From the NCBI GenBank assembly GCA_900313615.1, contig OMRP01000005.1:1-64000 (forward strand): a DNA stretch of 64,000 bases, given 5' to 3'. Of this stretch, positions 61,606-64,000 are shown piece by piece; position 1 is the stretch's first letter; each line of letters starts with the position of its first letter. The DNA is from an uncultured Prevotellaceae bacterium (lineage in GTDB: Bacteria > Bacteroidota > Bacteroidia > Bacteroidales > Bacteroidaceae). The position numbers were made by a program, and so were the translations under genes. A model generated the notes under the pieces. The model did not search any database. It was not told the DNA's origin and worked only from the letters and a program-made list of their open reading frames with translations.

Positions 61606-63067
61606 TAATAAATAAGTTTCCCCCTGGCATCTCATCGTCGTAATGTGTCACGAACAACAGTGTTTTGCCTGGCCGTTCACAGAATGCGTTGATGATGGTC
61701 TTTGAAAGAGCACGATTGGCATCATCCAAACCATGAAATGGCTCGTCTAAGATTAGCAACGAAGGGTCTTTCACGAAGGCACGGGTCAAAAGTACCAACC
61801 GTTGTTCTCCCTCTGACAGGCTGAGGAACCCCCGTGAACCCAACGCATCAATGCCAAAAGTCGACAACCACCACATACAAGTGGCGTATTCTTCTGATGT
61901 GGGCTTGGCATAAAGCCCAATGCTGTCTTTCAAACCACTGGCCACTACTTCCACAACAGGCAAATTCTTTTTGTAGGCACGGTGCATTTCTGGTGATACA
62001 TAACCGATATGCTTCTTGATATCCCAAATGCTCTCACCAGAACCTCGCCGATGACCGAAAAGGGAAATGTCGCAGGCATAACCCTGTGGGTTGTCGGCAC
62101 ATACTAGGCTGAGAAGGGTACTCTTACCCGATCCGTTCTTGCCACGCAGTACCCAGCGTTCTCCGTTCTTCACCACCCAGTCTAATTGGTTGATGATGGT
62201 ACGATTGCCGTAACGTATGGTTACGTGGTTCATTCTGATCACCTCATCGGCGTTGGGACCGTCGTGGATAGGCAGCGACAGCACTCTGTCGTGTATGTCA
62301 TCATGTTGGCATCTAGACGTGCTGATAGATGATTTCCAACGTTTGTATTCTTCCACACTCATTTTTGGGCCTGTATGACCTTGGTCCATATTCACCACGT
62401 GGGTGATGAATGGGGGAATGTCATTGTCTTTCGACACAATTAGGATGATCTGTAAATCACCGCTTGTGGCTATTTCGCCTAGAAGTGTCGATAAGCTGTT
62501 TCTCGTATCTGCGTCAAGACCCACGAATGGATTGTCTATCATCAGTATTCGAGGCCTGCCGACCAACGAACATGCAAGTTTCAACTTGCGTAATTCGCCA
62601 CTGGAGAGCAGAATAATATATTTGTCTAAGAGCGCCTCTAACCGGAACAGGGCAACAACACGTTCCTTCTCTTGTTCGCGATGGGGTGCGTCCAAAGAGG
62701 TGGCGAGGAGGGCTTCTTCCAACTTGTCGTCAACAGTAGGGGTCTCGGCGTCTATCTCCTGCTGGTTCCAGCGTTGTTGTAGATAATAGGTGCGGTCGTT
62801 TGAGGCTCCATAACTGTCTTTGAAGGTGATGTACCTAATGTTGTCCGATACCAAAGTGCGCTCACTGGGACGGAAATCATATTTCGGACTGTCGCCGAAG
62901 AGAGGGTGTTTGCCTGACAATATGTCGGCTAACTTGGTCTTGCCGGAACCATTGTCTCCGGTGATGGCCAGCTGTTCTCCCGCATGGATGTCTAGGTCGA
63001 TAGGTGCTGATAACCGCCACTCGGGAAGGCGTGCCACTCCGCCTACGATGCTGATGGTCGACTGCAT
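61589..63067 (-). CDS. double-ATPase ABC protein (ModF/PhrA-like)
   Basis: A 492-aa soluble protein with two nucleotide-binding domains and no membrane segments. Domain 1 has Walker [14 protein letters not shown] (about residues 36-48), signature [12 protein letters not shown] and Walker [13 protein letters not shown], where the usual catalytic Glu is Asn. Domain 2 has [13 protein letters not shown] (about 314-326), [13 protein letters not shown] and an intact [13 protein letters not shown]. The layout is that of ModF/PhrA-type proteins of unknown role. The asymmetry suggests one active and one regulatory site. It overlaps the end of ruvC by 25 bp; its 3' end lies in an A/T array. Confidence 0.88.
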   Translation of the reverse strand: MQSTISIVGGVARLPEWRLSAPIDLDIHAGEQLAITGDNGSGKTKLADILSGKHPLFGDSPKYDFRPSERTLVSDNIRYITFKDSYGASNDRTYYLQQRWNQQEIDAETPTVDDKLEEALLATSLDAPHREQEKERVVALFRLEALLDKYIILLSSGELRKLKLACSLVGRPRILMIDNPFVGLDADTRNSLSTLLGEIATSGDLQIILIVSKDNDIPPFITHVVNMDQGHTGPKMSVEEYKRWKSSISTSRCQHDDIHDRVLSLPIHDGPNADEVIRMNHVTIRYGNRTIINQLDWVVKNGERWVLRGKNGSGKSTLLSLVCADNPQGYACDISLFGHRRGSGESIWDIKKHIGYVSPEMHRAYKKNLPVVEVVASGLKDSIGLYAKPTSEEYATCMWWLSTFGIDALGSRGFLSLSEGEQRLVLLTRAFVKDPSLLILDEPFHGLDDANRALSKTIINAFCERPGKTLLFVTHYDDEMPGGNLFIKELKN

Positions 63068-63618
63068 ATCCTATCCTTGTTCTTGTTCACGAAATCTTTC
63101 CAACCGCGGTAATTGTTGTCGCTCTCTGGCTTACCTTGCTGCATGAAATGACAGTAGGCGGCTCCCAAGGCATCAGTGGCATCAAGGAATTTGGGCATCT
63201 CTGAGGCATTCAGATGTAGAAGCCTCACCAGCATGCCCTGAACTTGTTCTTTCGAGGCCTGACCATTGCCAGTGATGGCCATTTTGATTTTCAAGGGCGC
63301 ATATTCGTGGATGGGAATGTCATGGTGAATGGCAGCGGCGATAGCGACACCTTGTGCACGACCTAGTTTTAGCATCGATTGAACATTCTTACCAAAGAAT
63401 GGGGCCTCTATGGCCATCTCATCGGGCAGGTATTCCTTGATGATGCCACTGACTCGCTCGAATATAGTGCCCAAACGAAGATACATGTCACCAGTCTTGC
63501 GGAGGTCAATCACACCCATGGCTACCATCTCAGCCTTGTTGGAATGAACCTTGATGACACCATAGCCCATCACATTGGTGCCGGGGTCAATACCGAGTAT
63601 AATCTTTTCCGCTGTCAT
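63043..63618 (-). CDS. ruvC: Holliday junction endonuclease RuvC
   Basis: A 191-aa RNase H-fold resolvase. Catalytic residues are in [13 protein letters not shown] (Asp near 10), [11 protein letters not shown] (Glu near 70) and [12 protein letters not shown] (two Asp near 144-147). It cleaves Holliday junctions with RuvAB, which are not in the window. The gene overlaps the start of the ABC gene by 25 bp and follows the metallohydrolase gene by 7 bp on the same strand. Confidence 0.96.
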   Translation of the reverse strand: MTAEKIILGIDPGTNVMGYGVIKVHSNKAEMVAMGVIDLRKTGDMYLRLGTIFERVSGIIKEYLPDEMAIEAPFFGKNVQSMLKLGRAQGVAIAAAIHHDIPIHEYAPLKIKMAITGNGQASKEQVQGMLVRLLHLNASEMPKFLDATDALGAAYCHFMQQGKPESDNNYRGWKDFVNKNKDRICSRPSAS

Positions 63619-63625
63619 TATTTAT

Positions 63626-64000
63626 CTATCTGTCCACGTATGGATTGAAACGTAACTCCTGACCTATGGTGGTTGATGGACCATGGCCTGTATAGATGGT
63701 CGTCTCATCAGGCAACTGTGCGAGCGTCCGCAGGCTTTGGATAATCTGCATCATGCTTCCGCCTTCTAAGTCAGTACGGCCAATCGACATACGGAATAGT
63801 GTGTCGCCTGTGAATGCGGTATTTTCTTCTTCGCAATAGAAGGTAACGCTACCCATCGAATGGCCGGGGGTATGTATTACTTTTATTTGATGGTTTCCAA
63901 ACGAAATAGTTTCATTGTCTTCGAAAAAATGAACGGGCTCAGGGAAATCGTAGGGGATTTGCATGCCAAACATGTCGTAGGCCTGTTCCTTCATTCTTTC
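63626..64000 (-). CDS. metallo-beta-lactamase-fold hydrolase, C-terminal part (cut by window edge)
   Basis: The last 124 or so residues of an MBL-fold hydrolase of the glyoxalase II-like group; the frame runs off the right edge, so the N-terminal HxHxDH motif is not visible. Seen here are VIHTPGHSMGSVTFY (metal-binding His), AFTGDTLF (metal-binding Asp) and TIYTGHGPSTTIGQEL (third His). These support a two-metal hydrolase acting on thioesters or similar. It lies 7 bp upstream of ruvC. Confidence 0.9.
   Translation of the reverse strand, partial: ERMKEQAYDMFGMQIPYDFPEPVHFFEDNETISFGNHQIKVIHTPGHSMGSVTFYCEEENTAFTGDTLFRMSIGRTDLEGGSMMQIIQSLRTLAQLPDETTIYTGHGPSTTIGQELRFNPYVDR

Overview
The window looks like a chromosomal segment of a Bacteroidales bacterium, most probably in or near Prevotellaceae (Prevotella/Segatella-like). 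The reasons are: many promoters of the Bacteroidetes type (TTTG, 19-20 bp, TAnnTTTG), lipoproteins with an acidic tail after the lipid cysteine, families largely confined to the phylum (DUF3127, DUF5687, Lnb/DUF4105, GHL10 proteins, a T9SS-like C-terminal domain), long SecA, and weak Shine-Dalgarno sequences. I saw no rRNA, CRISPR array, complete insertion sequence or prophage. The genus is an inference from gene content, not a database result.

Layout. 1-546: gene-poor left edge with a 22-bp direct repeat, a possible decayed ORF and low-complexity DNA. 547-3705: two secreted lipoproteins of unknown function. 3871-10567: a type I restriction-modification operon hsdM-hsdS-hsdR followed closely by a chloramphenicol-acetyltransferase-like gene. 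11231-13439: a run of small genes (rhodanese lipoprotein, AlkZ-related protein, LUD-domain protein, a 61-aa Cys protein, a TIGR04076-like protein). 13501-20197: alanine/Na symporter, zinc-ribbon protein, YjbQ, nitroreductase, a lipoprotein, a two-gene ABC exporter, a cupin. 20337-27821: tRNA-Cys, ABC ATPase, secA, lnb and a Ser/Thr kinase fused to a TonB C-terminal domain. 28131-33627: envelope operon (outer-membrane protein, LptC, CNNM/CBS transporter, PpiD-like foldase). 33795-41853: two GHL10 proteins flanking a replication/cofactor block (coaBC, DEDD exonuclease, dnaN) and a divergent tandem DUF3127 pair. 42041-46766: cstA, small barrel protein, recR, membrane protein, glycosyltransferase, GNAT. 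Two identical tRNA-Asp genes follow. 47104-51761: DUF5687 permease, LolA-like protein, FtsK. 51860-55867: RNase D-like exonuclease, RlmI-like methyltransferase, tilS, kdsB. 56027-64000: exported MORN protein, YhcH, glgB, unknown membrane and periplasmic proteins, a double-ATPase ModF-like protein, ruvC and the end of a metallo-beta-lactamase-fold hydrolase cut by the window edge.

Most content is housekeeping. The points most worth a second look are: the DUF3127 pair beside dnaN, one copy of which has the architecture of a single-stranded-DNA-binding protein (N-terminal domain, Pro/Ala linker, terminal DDLPF); short tandem arrays of 7-8-bp units placed directly against start codons across the window, two of which supply the 3' end of the preceding gene; the kinase-TonB fusion; and the unknown lipoprotein pair at the left. 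Many predicted start codons could be corrected because a promoter -7 box or terminator lies inside the longest reading frame.
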